From the NCBI GenBank assembly GCA_027943335.1, contig BSBK01002799.1:639001-703000 (forward strand): DNA of 64,000 bases, written 5' to 3'. The notes under the pieces were generated by a model. The model was given only the letters and a program-made list of their open reading frames with translations, ran no database searches and was not told the DNA's origin. The stretch is from Chamaecyparis obtusa (taxonomy: Eukaryota; Streptophyta; Pinopsida; Cupressales; Cupressaceae). Made by a program: the position numbers and the translations under genes. Below are positions 1-12,049 of this stretch, piece after piece (position 1 is the stretch's first letter; each line of letters starts with the position of its first letter).

Positions 1-1369
1 CAGTCAAAGCGTCGAGGATGATGTAGCAAATCCTCGATAATCCTGCCCCATCCCACTGAAAATCCGTGACCTCGCCGATCAGGTAATAAAACACCACCAA
101 TGATAGCACCTAATAAGGTTGGTAAAATAGGAAATGAGGTAAACTGAGGCCATAAGATACAATCATCACCAATAGACGGATCTCCGAATACTCATCAACA
201 ATAGGTCCCGTCATAGACTGCATCATAATATACTATCTCTCCATGAGTCAGGATCCGTAGCAATCTGTAAACATCCTCAGGTGTAATAGTCATCTCGCCC
301 TGTGGTAGCCAAAATGTGTTTGTCTCAGAGTGCCAACGCTCTGCGACAGCAGTAATCAAACCTCGGTTCATCTGGAACCGAGGAAGCTCTAGTACGCATA
401 GTAAACCGCAGCGCCTAATCACTCACCTTTCGGCGTCAGTCAACTGGGTCCTAAGCTCCATCACCCAGTGTGGTACAGTTCGAAGGTACAGCACAGGGAC
501 ATCCTCCTGTTTAATCAAAACAAGGGAACCACATGAGTAACTTACTATCAGGAAATCAAACAATCAATCATGGTCATCCATTTAAATATACCTATCAGAC
601 TTACTAATCCTAACTCTAAGCATTGAGGAAGGACGATCCTAGTTTTATGTCTCTAAGCATTTGAGCATAAAATGAATGGACATTTAGATCCATGATCTAT
701 CATTCGTGATGAAGATTGATTAACCTTATTCTTCGATATTATAGTTACCTATGTCCTAATTCATTGTTGAAATCAAACAAAGGGAATACCCTAACTAAAC
801 ATTCGATTGAATTCATTGACGTGATCGATATCAATCAAGTTGACGCAATCGAGCAATCAGACGTCTTAGAAAAGTTTGAAATAAACAAATTTTTTCTTAC
901 GCGACTTTTCTTTCTGGCGTCATTTCTTTTACCAGAGGCGACATTTCTTTGTTCAAACGCGTGATTTTATTCATCCGCATGACTTAATTTCATGGAGGCG
1001 GTATAAGATTTTCCGTAGGTGACATCTTATTATCACGCGATACCTGATTAAAATGATTAAAATCCTACGCGACATTAAATTTTCCTTAGGCGACACAAGA
1101 TTTTCTAAATGCGTGAAAATACCTAAGGGAGGCGACATAAAATTTACTAAAGGTGACATTTAAAATTTTCAGGCGATATTAAAATGTACGGAGGCGACAT
1201 TTCTTTTCACGAACGCAGAATTAAAATTTTTAAAAGCATTAAATAAGGTCATAAATGCAACTTTAAAGACATGCGGAAAATTTGAATGACATACCGGAGG
1301 ACCATCGGTTGCTCTCCGACTGAACCGGCGTGCTCTCTCAAACCGATGCTCGCGATGTGGGACCACCAT
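1..1369 (-). pseudogene. Antisense plant-mobile-domain (PMD) gene of Tat-A, partial
   Basis: Two exons can be read on the minus strand. Exon 1 starts at an ATG at 1369-1367, encodes a short arginine-rich leader with the block HREHRFERARRF, and ends at a GTATGT donor (intron starts at 1294). A good acceptor (AAACAG) lies at 507, so exon 2 runs from 506 off the left edge. Exon 2 gives the PMD core: ELRTQLTDAER, a TGA stop, VIRRCGLL, ELPRFQMNRGLITAVAERWH, then a GEMTITPEDVYRLLR stretch, and later GFSVGWGRIIEDLLHHPRR. PMD proteins include Arabidopsis MAIN/MAIL and many transposon-borne copies. At least two in-frame stops and a frame slip near 195-200 mark decay. Tat-B carries the same gene at 49198-51487. 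Confidence 0.7.
790..1215. repeat. Array of CG-centred short motifs (GGCGACAT type) in intron 1 of the antisense PMD gene
   Basis: A short motif close to GGCGACAT or CGCGACAT recurs about fifteen times at irregular spacing, for example near 936, 1015, 1071, 1090, 1131, 1153 and 1192, between AT-rich spacers. It lies inside the intron inferred for the antisense gene (1294-507). Tat-B carries a different motif at the matching place. Confidence 0.6.
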
Positions 1370-1690
1370 CGTCTCCAAAAGGCTAATATCAGAGCTCAAA
1401 TCTCAAGAAGGAATGGTGCAAATGAATAGTAAAATGAGGGGTTTTACCCTATTTAAGGTGAAATTGGTTCTCATAAACACTTAAAAAAAATGCACTTTGA
1501 ACCTATCATAGGACATTTTCATTAATCGGGGCATAAATCAAACTTGATTCTTTCTTTCAAACGGTATCAGAAATCAAAACATATTCCAACTACTCAAACT
1601 CATTCAAATCAAGGAATTAATATGTTTTATTTCTGAGGGGGCATCAGAGTATCAAATGGGCATCACATCAAAAACATTTATCAGTGGGGC

Positions 1691-1840
1691 ATATCATATC
1701 ATATCATATCAGTATCATATCATAGCAGTATCATATCAAGATATCAGTATCATATCATATCATATCAGTATCATATCATAGCAGTATCATATCAAGATAT
1801 CAGTATCATATCATATCATATTAGTTTCATATCAGGAGGC
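1691..1840. repeat. ATATC-type simple repeat
   Basis: Near-perfect runs of ATATC are broken by short interruptions (agt, agc). They lie between the antisense gene and the polypurine tract of Tat-A, in the untranslated 3' region. Further TCAG/CATATC-rich sequence continues to about 2000. Confidence 0.85.
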
Positions 1841-2113
1841 AAATCAATTGCATATTGGTTTCATATCAAACATATCAACATATCAGCGATCAATTAACCC
1901 AGGACCTTTATCAGTGAACCCAGGACCTATCATCAAACCAGGACCCATATCATATCAGAGGCATCATAATCATATCAGCACCATCATCAGAGGCACATCA
2001 TCCTCATCAGGAAGTACATCAATCAGAACGATCAAAGGCATATCAGAACCAGGACTTGAATCAGATCATCATACTAAGAGAATCTTTGAATCGGTGTTCT
2101 TCGCACATCGACT

Positions 2114-2127
2114 CAAAGAGGGGCATT
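2114..2127 (+). promoter_or_regulatory. Polypurine tract of Tat-A
   Basis: The purine run AAAGAGGGG, followed by CATT, directly precedes the LTR start TGTAGACAC. In LTR retrotransposons this tract primes plus-strand DNA synthesis. Tat-C has a nearly identical tract (AAAGAGGGGAAAAA on its sense strand). Confidence 0.75.
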
Positions 2128-2970
2128 TGTAGACACAGAAAATTGGCAAAGGCTTAAATCAATCAAAAAGGTGCAACAAATCATCAAAATAGCACTAAAA
2201 ATCAATAAATAAAACAAAGGCAATTCAAATCAAAGGAAAATTTGATTAAATGATTAAATAAGGCTTGAAAAGGGGAAAAACACTAAGAAATTGATTAAAT
2301 TCAATTGATGACATCGTTGTTGAAATGAAAAATCAAAATGAACCTCTTACCCTTCATGGCTAAATTTAATTACTTTAATTAATTAATAAATATGAAATTC
2401 CCTCAACAAAGGAAAAAGGAGACAAAATGGACACAAATCACTCACTTTTGTTGAAATGGTCCAGCCTTTTGAAACCATTTAAATGTTTGTCCCCCCATTT
2501 AGGGACAAAGCAAAGCCAATTGACCTTACCCAGGCATAACCATGGTTATTTCACTCTACCCCCTACCCTTGGGAAAATCTTATAAATAGAAGGCATTTTG
2601 AGGCATTATTAATCCACTCCATATCTTTGAATTGCAGCAAAGCTCTTGCAATTTGCATCCACACCACTCACTTAGCATTTTCATTGATATTTAGCTTAAA
2701 TTGTTGATCATTTTAGAGATTTTCTTATCAAATAGAGCTAGAATTTGATAATTAGATCTAAATTTGCATATCATATAGCTTAATTCTCATCTTTAGAGTG
2801 TCACTAGTGAGGATCATAGCTGAGAGCCTCATTTACCACTTTATTTTAGAGAACCATGAGATGTTGATAGATTAATTGTGCATTATTTAGATTAGTTTGC
2901 TTTGAATAGTGTAAATTCTCTTTTAATCTTGTAATTTCATGAAGGTGTAAATCACTCACACACACCACCA
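2128..2970 (+). repeat. 3' LTR of Tat-A
   Basis: The LTR begins TGTAGACAC right after the polypurine tract. A transcription-type stretch with TATAAATAG near 2580 fits an LTR promoter. The 3' end is placed near 2960-2970, in the CA-rich stretch CACACACCACCA, because coding-like sequence begins right after it. Without the 5' LTR the exact end cannot be fixed. Confidence 0.6.
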
Positions 2971-3378
2971 AATGGATCAGTTGTTCTTGATAATGCCATC
3001 TCACTAGGCATTAGTATGCACCAGGATCTTAAGAGACAGGTCAAACCAGCAAATCATAGTTGTACTAATTCTCTGCTTAGTCCAGTTCCTGTTAAGTTGA
3101 TTTGCAAGAAGAGCAGAACTTCTAGACCGAAGGCAATTGTTGTAAATGGAAATAATAATTCAATGAGTGATCATAGAGTTACAACAGATGTTGAAGATGG
3201 GGCAATTAATAAAACCGGCCTAGATGAGAATGTTATGACTGATGCTGAAGATAGGACAATTAATAAAACCGGCCTAGATGATAATATGTTGACTGATGCT
3301 GAATATGGGGCAATCAATAAAAGTAGAGCCATGGCGTGTTCCTCATCAGATGGGGTTTGTTGCTTCATAGAATTTTAA
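2971..3378 (+). pseudogene. Host-like exon fragment with an 18-residue tandem repeat
   Basis: An open frame runs from the LTR edge (NGSVVLDNAISLG...) to a stop at 3376-3378. I do not recognise the protein. It has a basic segment (KLICKKSRTSRPKAIVV) followed by 2.5 copies of an 18-residue acidic repeat, consensus AEDGAINKTGLDENVMTD, encoded by 54-bp units at 3187-3240, 3241-3294 and 3295-3324. The open frame continues upstream into the LTR without a methionine, so the insertion probably cut an exon. A splice acceptor (TTGCTTGGCAG) at 3451-3461 could start a following exon that soon meets TAG near 3495. It could be a gene remnant or a chance open frame; the repeat argues for real coding origin. 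Confidence 0.4.
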
Positions 3379-5089
3379 TTGTTTCAAATTTTTTGAATTT
3401 CAGAGTTATGAAAATGTGTGATTTCTGGTTATAAACTGAATTGTTTGTTGTTGCTTGGCAGGTTGCTGGTTTGGGGCAATCAATTTTACAACACTAGATA
3501 GTTTTACAACACTAGACAGTCCCATGCAGAATTATTTTGTACTGCGAAGAAGGGAGTTTTGGCAAGGTGGTCTCTGACAGTCACAATGAATAGAAGAGTC
3601 ATGAAGATGGCTTTTATTTCTCATTTTACACCTCCTTGTTCCCAGACAGCATCACATGGGAAAATGTATATATTTATAGAAGGTGTTTGACATGAGGAGA
3701 AACACTTTTTGACTAATATGTCAAAATATGTTAAGTAATTTAATGTCTTTTGCATTTATTCAAACCATATCTTCTACCTATCGGCACAATGTTGTAGCTA
3801 AATAAGCTTGCAACTGCTAGTATCAGCTGTTATTTATTTACTATTTAGTCTTTTTTTTCAGTTCACAACGGAACTTTAATCTTTTCACTTTTTTTTTAAA
3901 ATCTACATTATATCCCCTTCTCACCATTTTAGAACTAGGTAGTGCAATTTGTTGGTTGTTATATTCAACACCATACCTATTTGTATAGTTACTGGTAAAT
4001 TTTGGAACTTGTCTTATGCGAAGAAAAAGGAGAGATGCATGGTTGACAGTTGCCACTTAACCTGGTATACACATACCCTCTGCGTAAAAGCCATCCAATG
4101 GTAGAATACAAAGCATAAGCAACCTTGAATATGATGCCTTTGATCAACTCAATGCCAAATTGACTTTTCTTAATAAAAAATCTTGGGCAGCTATTAAAAA
4201 TTGCTTTGACATATTGAGTTACAGAAGAAAACAAAAAATACACCATCTATTTATTCTAAATCTATAAAAATTTATTTGATATCTGATTTCATATGGAGCG
4301 TAAAAAGATGTTATGAAAGACACTGTATGCCAGAAAATTGGAATCTCATTTTATGGCGTCCTTGAGAAAGTCCTGCAGTTTGGGCAACAATTTGTTTTTA
4401 GCTGGGTTAAAAAGCCTGCAATAAACCTTTTAGTCGTTTGTTTGAAACCATCTTCTTCGTAATTTACGATTTGTAAAAGTTTGAAATTCAAGAGTTGTTT
4501 CCATATGCGAGTGCATCTCCAAGACTTGTTCCTGCGATTAAAAGGTTCACTTTATTCCTCATCATATAATGATTTATTTTATATTGAATAAATCTGGTTT
4601 GAATAAATATTTAAGAGGTGTAGATAATGGAGCTATTTGATGCATTCAGTTGTATTTTTCAAATCGACTAACTCGGCTTTGAAGAATAAAGATAATGGTG
4701 CTTTTTTTTGTTTTTGACTTTGTTTATTTTTAATTTTTCATGGTATCTTATTTAAAAAGTTTAAGAATATTTGTTTGGAAACTTTAATGTTTTTCCTTTT
4801 TGAATTTCTAAGCAACTATGGCATTCTGGTATAGTATGTTGTAAGACTTGTGTGGTACTAAGATATTAGCAACACAAACAATGTATTTTAGGTGTTGGGT
4901 AAATGCTTCCTGGGAACAGGTATTCCCCAAATATTATAATAGGATTTCCCAAAGACAAAATGGTATGCAGAATGATGACATTGTCTGCCAGAAAAGTGTT
5001 GTATTTATTTATTACATTCTTTAGTGGGGGTTTTCTTAGTTTGGTGGACTCTATTGAAGGAGAAGTTTGAAGCTGCAAGAGTCAAAAAC

Positions 5090-5225
5090 AAGAATTAAGC
5101 TTTGGCTTCAAACCTAAGATTAAATTACCAATAGCACAAAAAATAAGAATTAAGCTTGGCTTCAAACTTAAGACCTTTGTGGTTAGGGCTAAATGGTCTA
5201 ACCATTGCAGCTAGGATGCACCCTA
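5090..5225 (-). repeat. tRNA-derived SINE-like head
   Basis: On the minus strand, TAGCTGCAATGG (complement of 5202-5213) fits a pol III A box. AAGTTTGAAGCC (complement of 5158-5169) fits a decayed B box, GGTTCGAANCC with CG changed to TG. They are 32 bases apart, as in a tRNA. The intervening sequence is tRNA-like. The B-box region is repeated imperfectly at 5090-5122. No clear tail or TSD was found. Confidence 0.45.
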
Positions 5226-5756
5226 TATCCCTATATGTGTCATTAACTATTCTTATGGAAGAGTCAATATCCATGTAGGGGGTAGGTGCATGGATTCCAG
5301 TCGCCCCTACCCCTAAATCTAGGCACAAATAATGTTCAATTATTCTTTGATCAGACAATGCGTCAGCCAATGTCATTTGATTTTCTCCACACCTGTACTT
5401 GCACCTCCTAATGTTTGTTGGGGGATTTGTTCATCTTCCATTGGCACTAAATAGAAGACTATGTGTGACTTACTAGCCAGTCACACATAAATTGAAAGGC
5501 TTAAAAGGGAATTTAGAGGCTTAATAAGGGTATATTGTTGGATTAACAAAAAAATGAATATCCGACAAGATTTCACAAGGAATTTTAAAATGTGATCAGA
5601 TTTGTGAATTTCCAACTTAACTCGGTTTGCAGTTCAAAGCCAAAATGAACCCCAGGGAGAATTCACAAGTACCCTTAAAAATGTTCCAATTCAGAAAGAC
5701 TTACCTTGGCTAAAATTTCTAGTTAAAACTCTTTTGTTCTTATATGGACAATTTTT

Positions 5757-5810
5757 TTCAAGCACATATGCACAAGATTTCTCTTCAAGCACATATGCAC
5801 AAGACTTTCT
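5757..5810. repeat. 27-bp tandem duplication
   Basis: Two adjacent copies (5757-5783 and 5784-5810) share TTCAAGCACATATGCACAAG and differ at a few positions near the end. Confidence 0.85.
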
Positions 5811-6899
5811 ATTTGGAATTTGAAGGCATTAGTAATAAATTTCACTATATAAGCTTATCAGATTATCGTAATGCTTAAGTGGAGATACTAAGATATGCTA
5901 AGCATCACTACGTAAATGAAGTCTAAAACAATGTCCTCCTTTATCATATTCGTCAAAGATATTAGATTGTGTATGCATTGCAAGTGAAAATTTTAAATGT
6001 TATTGTTATTTGTATCAATCTCTGTTCTGGCCATGTTTTATACATTAAACTCAAGACATTTAAAAGTTCCTTTTCTCAAAATCTTGGCAGGTGACTGCAA
6101 TCAGCATGGAAAGCATTTTAGTTGGTGAAGATCTCAGTAGATGTACGTTTGTCTATCGTTCACTGAGTTTCTTAGAGAAACTTTCATCTGGTCTTGTTCT
6201 TTACATCATTGAAGATTTTCATAGTAAGTATTTGCTGATGCCACGTATGCTGAATTGATCATTTGTTATAGGTTTTATATGACAACTGGATTGAGATTTT
6301 CTACCAATAAATATATATCTCTAAATTCTTTGGGTTTTTCATTAAGCTTCAGAAAGATGTTTTTTGCGGTATAGGCTAAGCTGGATCCTTGGCACTCAGA
6401 TGGGAGATTATTAGGAATTTATAGCGGGTTGGTGTGACTAATCCATGGCTCATTAGGGCGGGTCTGCACCTGGCATTATAGCATCCCCCATTGGGGAGCT
6501 TCTCTGCACCCAACATTAAAACTAAATATTCGAATTAAAACTAATGAGTATGGGTTAGCATTTGCACTAAGAAACATAATTTTACGATTAAAACTGATGC
6601 ATTGATTTGTTTGCGCAGGCTCTGCAACTAGCTGTTTAATATCGTCAGGTTTGGGAGCATGCCTTTCATTGACAAGAATCTCTCTAGCTGTTGTCCCTGG
6701 AGGATGTGCTCTCTTAGGCATGATAGTGACTCTCACCATGGATTTAGATACAGTGAACATGCCCTCCTCTTTACATGAACCTTTACTTGCTTGAAGGAAT
6801 CTTGAGCAGTTATTCTAATGCAGATACTCCGAAAGGCTGGGGACACTAATTGGTGTCTAGTTATGCAAGCTAATTGGATGGACTTCAAATAGTGGCTGG

Positions 6900-9800
6900 G
6901 ACTCCTACTTATATTGTTGAATCCTCTAACACGTAATTGATGCTTTTCATTTGATAGTTGGTTTTTGAATGATATGTTGGATTTATGTTTAATTTGATTT
7001 TCGCTGCTAAAAATAGGGTTGATTAAAATTTCAAAGTCATCTGAATATTTCTATGTAAAATTATTTTCTTGAGACCTCCATGCAATCTAAAGACTTTTTG
7101 CATAAGTTCATTGTGCTCACAGATGTCTCATCTGTACTATTCACTAGTATGAAATGTGAACCATCTTGATAAGTTTGTGAGCTACAACCCAAATTGCATT
7201 GTCAGTTTCTTGACATGGGCAGGTCTTGTACCAAATCTATATTGATTACTTTCCATTTCTATTCTGGAATTTCACGAGGGTACAACAATATTTTCATATT
7301 TAAAAACATCCCACGATAAATCTTATAACATTTAGTTTATGTTCAAGTTTGACTCGTTGACATTCAAACATCCCACCACAAATCTCTTAACATCTTGCTT
7401 CATTCTCTTCCATAAATACAGAGATTTACATTCGCCAAAAGTTTATTCAGTCTTGAATGCACATAAGATGGAACCGAGGAACCCTTGTACCTTCGATCAT
7501 GTGAGTCACTAGATACAACTTCTTTTACTTGATCATGAAATTTTTTTCCTATGGAGATCCTTAACACTTATTCTCAAAGTTTGGAGTGAATTGAAACTAT
7601 TTCCATAATGTGTTTCATGTGAGATAGTAAATCGACAATCTAATTTTCGTTCTTTTTTATATAATCATCTCAAAAACATAATCAACTATCACCTTGCAAG
7701 CATTAAGATTTGGCTGAGTGAAAGTGTAAGTAATTAGTTGTTTGATCCAAGTTCAAATTGATTTTATAACAATTATTGCCTCTAATTGTGGAAGGAATGC
7801 ATGATCATTGCTAACTTTAGATCATGCGAGACATAGTTCTACTCATAAGGTCACAACTTCCTAGACTTATAGGTTGCTACTTGACCTTCATATCCAAAAC
7901 TTCATTTGATGTATTTGGGATGAGTAGAAAATGGCCTTTTGGGTCTTGACACTCTAAAAATAGGTACAATAGTTAACTTGTCTTCAAGGATTTTAAAGGC
8001 ATCTTCACTTTCTTCAGAACCTTTCAAATTACTTCCCTTTTCACTAGAGAAATAATGGTTTTTGTAATTCTTGAGAAGATTGCTACAAACTTTCTATAAT
8101 AACCAATCAATCCCATAAAGCTATGCACTTCATGCACATTATTAGGTGCTACCCTTTCCAAGATAGCCTTAATATTTGAAGAATCAATAGTGATTCCTTC
8201 TACTAAGATTAGCTATCCCAAATTATGTACCTCTTTTTGGAGAAGGTAAATTTTATCATCTTGGCATACAATTTATGTTCTCCTAAATGTTGCAGGATAC
8301 ATACATTCTTCGTTCTTGAAGTGTCATCTAATAATACTAAAATAGATGTGTTGAGATAGTCTCTAAAAATAGTTCATTAAATTTATAATTTTTTGGTGGG
8401 ACCTTATTAGTCCAAAAGGTAGAACTATATATTCATAGTCTCTTTAGTTTGTCTTGAAAGCAATTTTATAGAAATCTTTTTTCCTTTATACTTAACTAAT
8501 GTTTTCTTGATCTAGGATTGATCTTTGAAAATAGTACGATGCCATAAATTTGATTGAAACTTTCTTTAGTATAAGATATTTCTTCACCATTGCTTTATTG
8601 AGCATATAATGATCTATGTGTAGATTTAATGTGAAATATTTCTTCTTTAAAAAGAGTTTTGGTGTGTCCCAAGGTGATACATCAGGTCTAATGAAGCCGT
8701 TAGCTAATGATTCTTGCAACCTAGCTTTCAGTCCCATCAACTTTGTTTTGTCATCCAATGAAGTGCCTTGGGCATTAGTTTCAAGCTAGGTATTATGTTG
8801 ATTAAAAAATCAAAATCTCTCTTGGCATTTCCTAAGTAACAAACGATAGGCATACTTTTGGATAGAAAGTGCTTTGGTGCTTTTTCTAGCAACTATTCTA
8901 TTTTAATTGCACAGTAGAGATTTTTGTAGTCTCGACCTCATGCTAGAACTCTTAAAACAAGGTTGGATTTTTAAATTTGTCTAAACATTCAATTATTTTT
9001 TTATAAAGTTCTACTTTGGTCCTATGCTTCCATAGCCATTTCATTCCAATAATACGATCCTAAAGCAGCCACATAAAAATTAATCTATGTTGCAAAAGTG
9101 GGCAAGTTTAATTTGTTTTCAAATAGGAATTCCTCTGCTTGAGGTCATCTAGTTTGGGTACTCTACATTCTAAGACATGGCCATACAACCAACTTATGGG
9201 AATGTGTGATACAATAATTTCTTGCTCCTATATCTATTAAAACTATAATGAGTATTACTAAATAGTGTACTTGCAACTTCAATGAGCCACCTAATACTCT
9301 ACTGGATGATTATCTATGGCTACCTAAATTCATTGTTAAAAATTTGATTGCTAGGAAGGTAGGGGTTTTCTTTGATATGGATTTTTCTTGGCTCTTTTTT
9401 GGGCACTAGTTTGTGTAGTAATCTTTTCCACAATTAAAGCACTCTTTAGGAAATCTATTCTTCTTTTTAAGGTGGCCATTATTAAAATTCTACCTTCTTG
9501 AAAGCTCTACCTTTCTTTCAATTTTAAGAATTATTTCTATTACTCTTGGATTCCTTTCCATTTTCTTTGGGCTTATAATCTTGGCTCCGAGCTTTGTTTT
9601 TTAATGAAACTAAATATTTGATCCAACCAAATTTCTTCTTAGTCTTATCTCAACATGTTGACATATACTTCAACTTCTATTCCCATTTAATAGCTTTCTA
9701 AAATACTTGATCCATTATAGTTGGACAATGAACATATACTTCCCCACTAATCTAGGTATTGATACCCATTATGAACTTATCATAAATCTCTCATATTTCT

Positions 9801-9903
9801 ATTACTAAGGTACACAATTTAATAGTCTAGTGAACTTCTTTGACATTAAGTCAACAACAAATCTCCTTGCCAAAGATTTTGAGAATCATTAAAATTTTGA
9901 TCA
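6900..9903 (-). mobile_element. Gyp-F: decayed Ty3/gypsy fragment, minus strand
   Basis: Remnants of gag-pol can be followed on the minus strand from high to low coordinates. A CCHC-like knuckle at about 9412-9470 reads CFNCGKDYYTN then a stop then CPKK, with His changed to Tyr. The reverse transcriptase lies at 8100-8760. An integrase-core start with AIWVVAHKLIKM is near 7190-7230. No LTR is recognisable. Its right end is the start of Cop-E, so Cop-E may have inserted into it. RT motif style suggests a chromovirus-like gypsy, distinct from the Tat elements. Many stops and frameshifts make it an old fossil. Confidence 0.6.
8100..8760 (-). pseudogene. Reverse transcriptase remnant of Gyp-F
   Basis: The first part is open (8758-8492) and shows gypsy RT landmarks: LQESLANGFIRPDVSPWDTP, then LFLKKK and HIDHYMLNKAMVKKY. 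Further down, in shifted frames, it reads DYEYIVLPFGL (normally the MPFGL motif), SFMGLIGYYRKFVAIFSRI and the beginning of the RNase H linker near 8000. The catalytic Y/F-x-D-D box around 8330 is not intact. The family and orientation are clear; the protein is not functional. Confidence 0.7.
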
Positions 9904-10845
9904 TGTTGGAGAATGTTGTCATTGATGTCAACCTATGACATACTTGTATGACAAATAAATGGATTGATTTTGATATATTTGTGTTTGATAAGATGAGAGA
10001 TTGTTGTAGTATGTCAACCTTTGATATACTTGTATGAAAAATGGATGGAATGATTCTGATATATTTGTGTTTGATAAATGGGGGATTTTTGTAGTATGTC
10101 AACCTCTGATATTATACTTGTATGACATAGAACAAGGATGCAAATGGAGGTATTATGTCATCTTGATATCCTTTATATTAACCTATGATACAAATACGAT
10201 TGTTCAAGACATAGTTTAGCAAGTTATGGAAGTGAGTTGTTGCAGTATGATATTGGTGTCAACTCATGATATGCAAGATAGTGATAGTTAAGGAGAAACA
10301 TGTGTTGTCATTAATGACAACCTTTAATGATCTTGTTAAAGGGAGGATTGTTGTAGATGATATGAAACTATGTCCAGATGTTTTGACATTCATGATTGGT
10401 TGGACATTCATGGTTGGATGTCAAAATGATTAATGTCTAAGTTAATGGTTGGATGTTAAAAATATTGTTGATTGAATATTCATATCAAATATTTGTTGGT
10501 CCAATGTTCATGGTTGGATGTCAAAATGGTTTTTGATCTAAGTTCATGGTTGGATGTTAATTTTTTATTCATTTAAATATGTGACGTTTTTTCAAATTGT
10601 CCTAATTAAAAGATTGTTGTAATGGAACAACTCACGTATGTTGTACAAGTGTTGATGTTTTTGTCTCTAGGATTTGTAATGCATTTCTCCATTTTGGAAT
10701 ATGTGTTTATGTGGTTTGGAATTTAAGTTCACAGAGTGTAAAATATGACATATCAAAAGTTTCATGTCACATTTCATTCTATAAAGAAAGATAAAAATAA
10801 CTGTGTGTTAGACTATTTCTAGTCAATGTGAGATTTTGATAAGAG
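9904..10845 (+). repeat. Cop-E 5' LTR, left part
   Basis: It begins TGTTGGAGAATG, a usual copia-like start, and is interrupted at 10845 by Cop-D. Removing Cop-D and one TSD copy joins it to 17807-18342, which ends just before the PBS, giving an LTR of about 1.48 kb. It contains 2.5 copies of a roughly 85-bp internal repeat (about 9913-10125) with the recurring phrase ATGTCAACCT. The start is less certain than the end because no 3' LTR or TSD is available to compare. Confidence 0.55.
10841..10845 (+). repeat. TSD of Cop-D, left copy (AAGAG)
   Basis: AAGAG immediately precedes the LTR start TGTTAGAAAG and is repeated at 17802-17806 right after the other LTR. Confidence 0.9.
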
Positions 10846-12049
10846 TGTTAGAAAGTAAAGTCCACCAAGATAACTGAGAGGGAGGGGGGGGGGGGGTGAA
10901 TCAGTTATTAGATAATTATAACCCTTATCAACTTCAACAACATTTAACCATGTAAGCAATATAGTTACCAACCATAGAAAGATATTCATACACAATGACA
11001 CAATAACACAAGATATGTTGACTAGGGAACCTCTTGATCAAAGAGTAAACCCTGGTGGGAATGATGCCCACAAAAGATGCAATAATATGAATATTCCTTG
11101 TGAAAGGATAGAATTTGTTAGGAGTCTTATGAAATACATTCAGTACATATGAATCGCTGTTAGGAGATTTTGAATCCCTGTTAAAAGATTCTAACCCTGT
11201 TAGGAGTTATGGAAGACAAAAGGACCCACTGCCCAAACAACTTCAGGGTAAGATCACTGAACACACTGTCCAAATGACCTTAAGATTATTCAGCAGAATA
11301 ATATGAAATATGTTACCTCCTCATTGTGCTAAACTGCACTCTCTATTACACCAGATCTCAATTCCAGATCTCTGTACTTCACATGTCTTCCTTCACAATT
11401 TCGCTTTCACAACTTCATTAACTCTTTTCTTCACTTCATACATTCATTCGCATTCAACCATACCATTCTCACATTCCTTTCCACATCTTGCACATTACGA
11501 CAAGGAAAAAATTCCTTCCTTTATACCACACTCAAATAATTACGAATGAGTCGGCACACAAATACAAAATAAAAGTTTCCACATGCTACATCAAAATTAC
11601 ACAAAAATTGTTAGCTTCCAAATACAATAACTCTTCAATCATGTGACCTCAAAGTTTTCACTGTGAACTACGTCACCACCAACGTGTCTCAAACTTCCCT
11701 TTAACTACACAAAACTAGATTCCATCCTGATTAGGAGATATCATCCGATTTCCACAAACTGCTACTTAGGAACACTGCCTGAATACTACTTCCACTAAAA
11801 TGCTCATAACTTTCATGACTAAATGAATTACTATCTATGTTCTTAACCATAGAAATATAACATATCAAAGAGTAAAACCTCAACATCGCATAACTTCAAC
11901 TGCAATATCCCATGTGCACTAATCAAAACACTATTTGCTTCTCTGCTAGTCTCCAGAAGATCACTGTATTGAAATCAATGACAATCATAGTCATGAATAC
12001 AACAACTGCTATAGAATGACTGCCAACTTCTAGCATCCATTCCTAACAA
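10846..12049 (-). repeat. Cop-D 3' LTR
   Basis: Highly similar to 16602-17801 along its whole length. It includes a run of twelve or more G near 10885 (C-run on the element's sense strand) and the shared phrase ATAACCCTTATCAACTTCAA. The polypurine tract on the sense strand (AATGGGGGAGAT, complement of 12050-12061) abuts it. Confidence 0.95.

Larger units (their letters stand above)
1..2970 (+). mobile_element. Tat-A: 3' portion of a Ty3/gypsy Tat-lineage element
   Basis: The window opens inside a Tat-type LTR retrotransposon. In order it shows an antisense PMD gene (1-1369), a repeat-rich untranslated stretch, a polypurine tract (about 2114-2127) and a 3' LTR starting TGTAGACAC at 2128. The same order, with the antisense gene starting nearest the 3' LTR, is seen in the complete element Tat-B at 49198-53203, which is why I assign this half element to the same lineage. 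The 5' LTR, gag and pol lie outside the window. The right end is uncertain by about 10 bases because no TSD can be matched. Confidence 0.75.
3379..6900. other. Unassigned region, possible intronic host DNA
   Basis: No convincing gene is visible. The sequence is AT-rich. A possible exon of about 130 bp lies at 6092-6223, between an acceptor-like TCTTGGCAG and a donor-like GTAAGT, and would read MESILVGEDLSRCTFVYRSL. I cannot identify it. A minus-strand open frame at 6476-6760 has a plausible stretch (PKRAHPPGTTAREILVNE) that then runs into low-complexity sequence. The SINE-like head and a 27-bp duplication are listed separately. Confidence 0.4.

Noticed and set aside
3841..4246. Two overlapping minus-strand frames
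   Set aside because: Lysine- and Phe-rich from AT composition; no domain, no consistent frame.
6476..6760. Minus-strand 94-codon frame with PKRAHPPGTTAREILVNE
   Set aside because: Only half looks protein-like. The rest is low-complexity, neighbours give no support and no family is recognised, so it is mentioned only under the unassigned region.
10879..10897. Long G-run in the Cop-D LTR as a possible quadruplex
   Set aside because: A single uninterrupted run, shorter in the partner LTR; most easily explained as slippage.
11310..11549. Open frame in the Cop-D left LTR, repeated at 17052-17289
   Set aside because: It lies wholly within the LTR and recurs only because the LTR is duplicated. 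No domain is recognisable.
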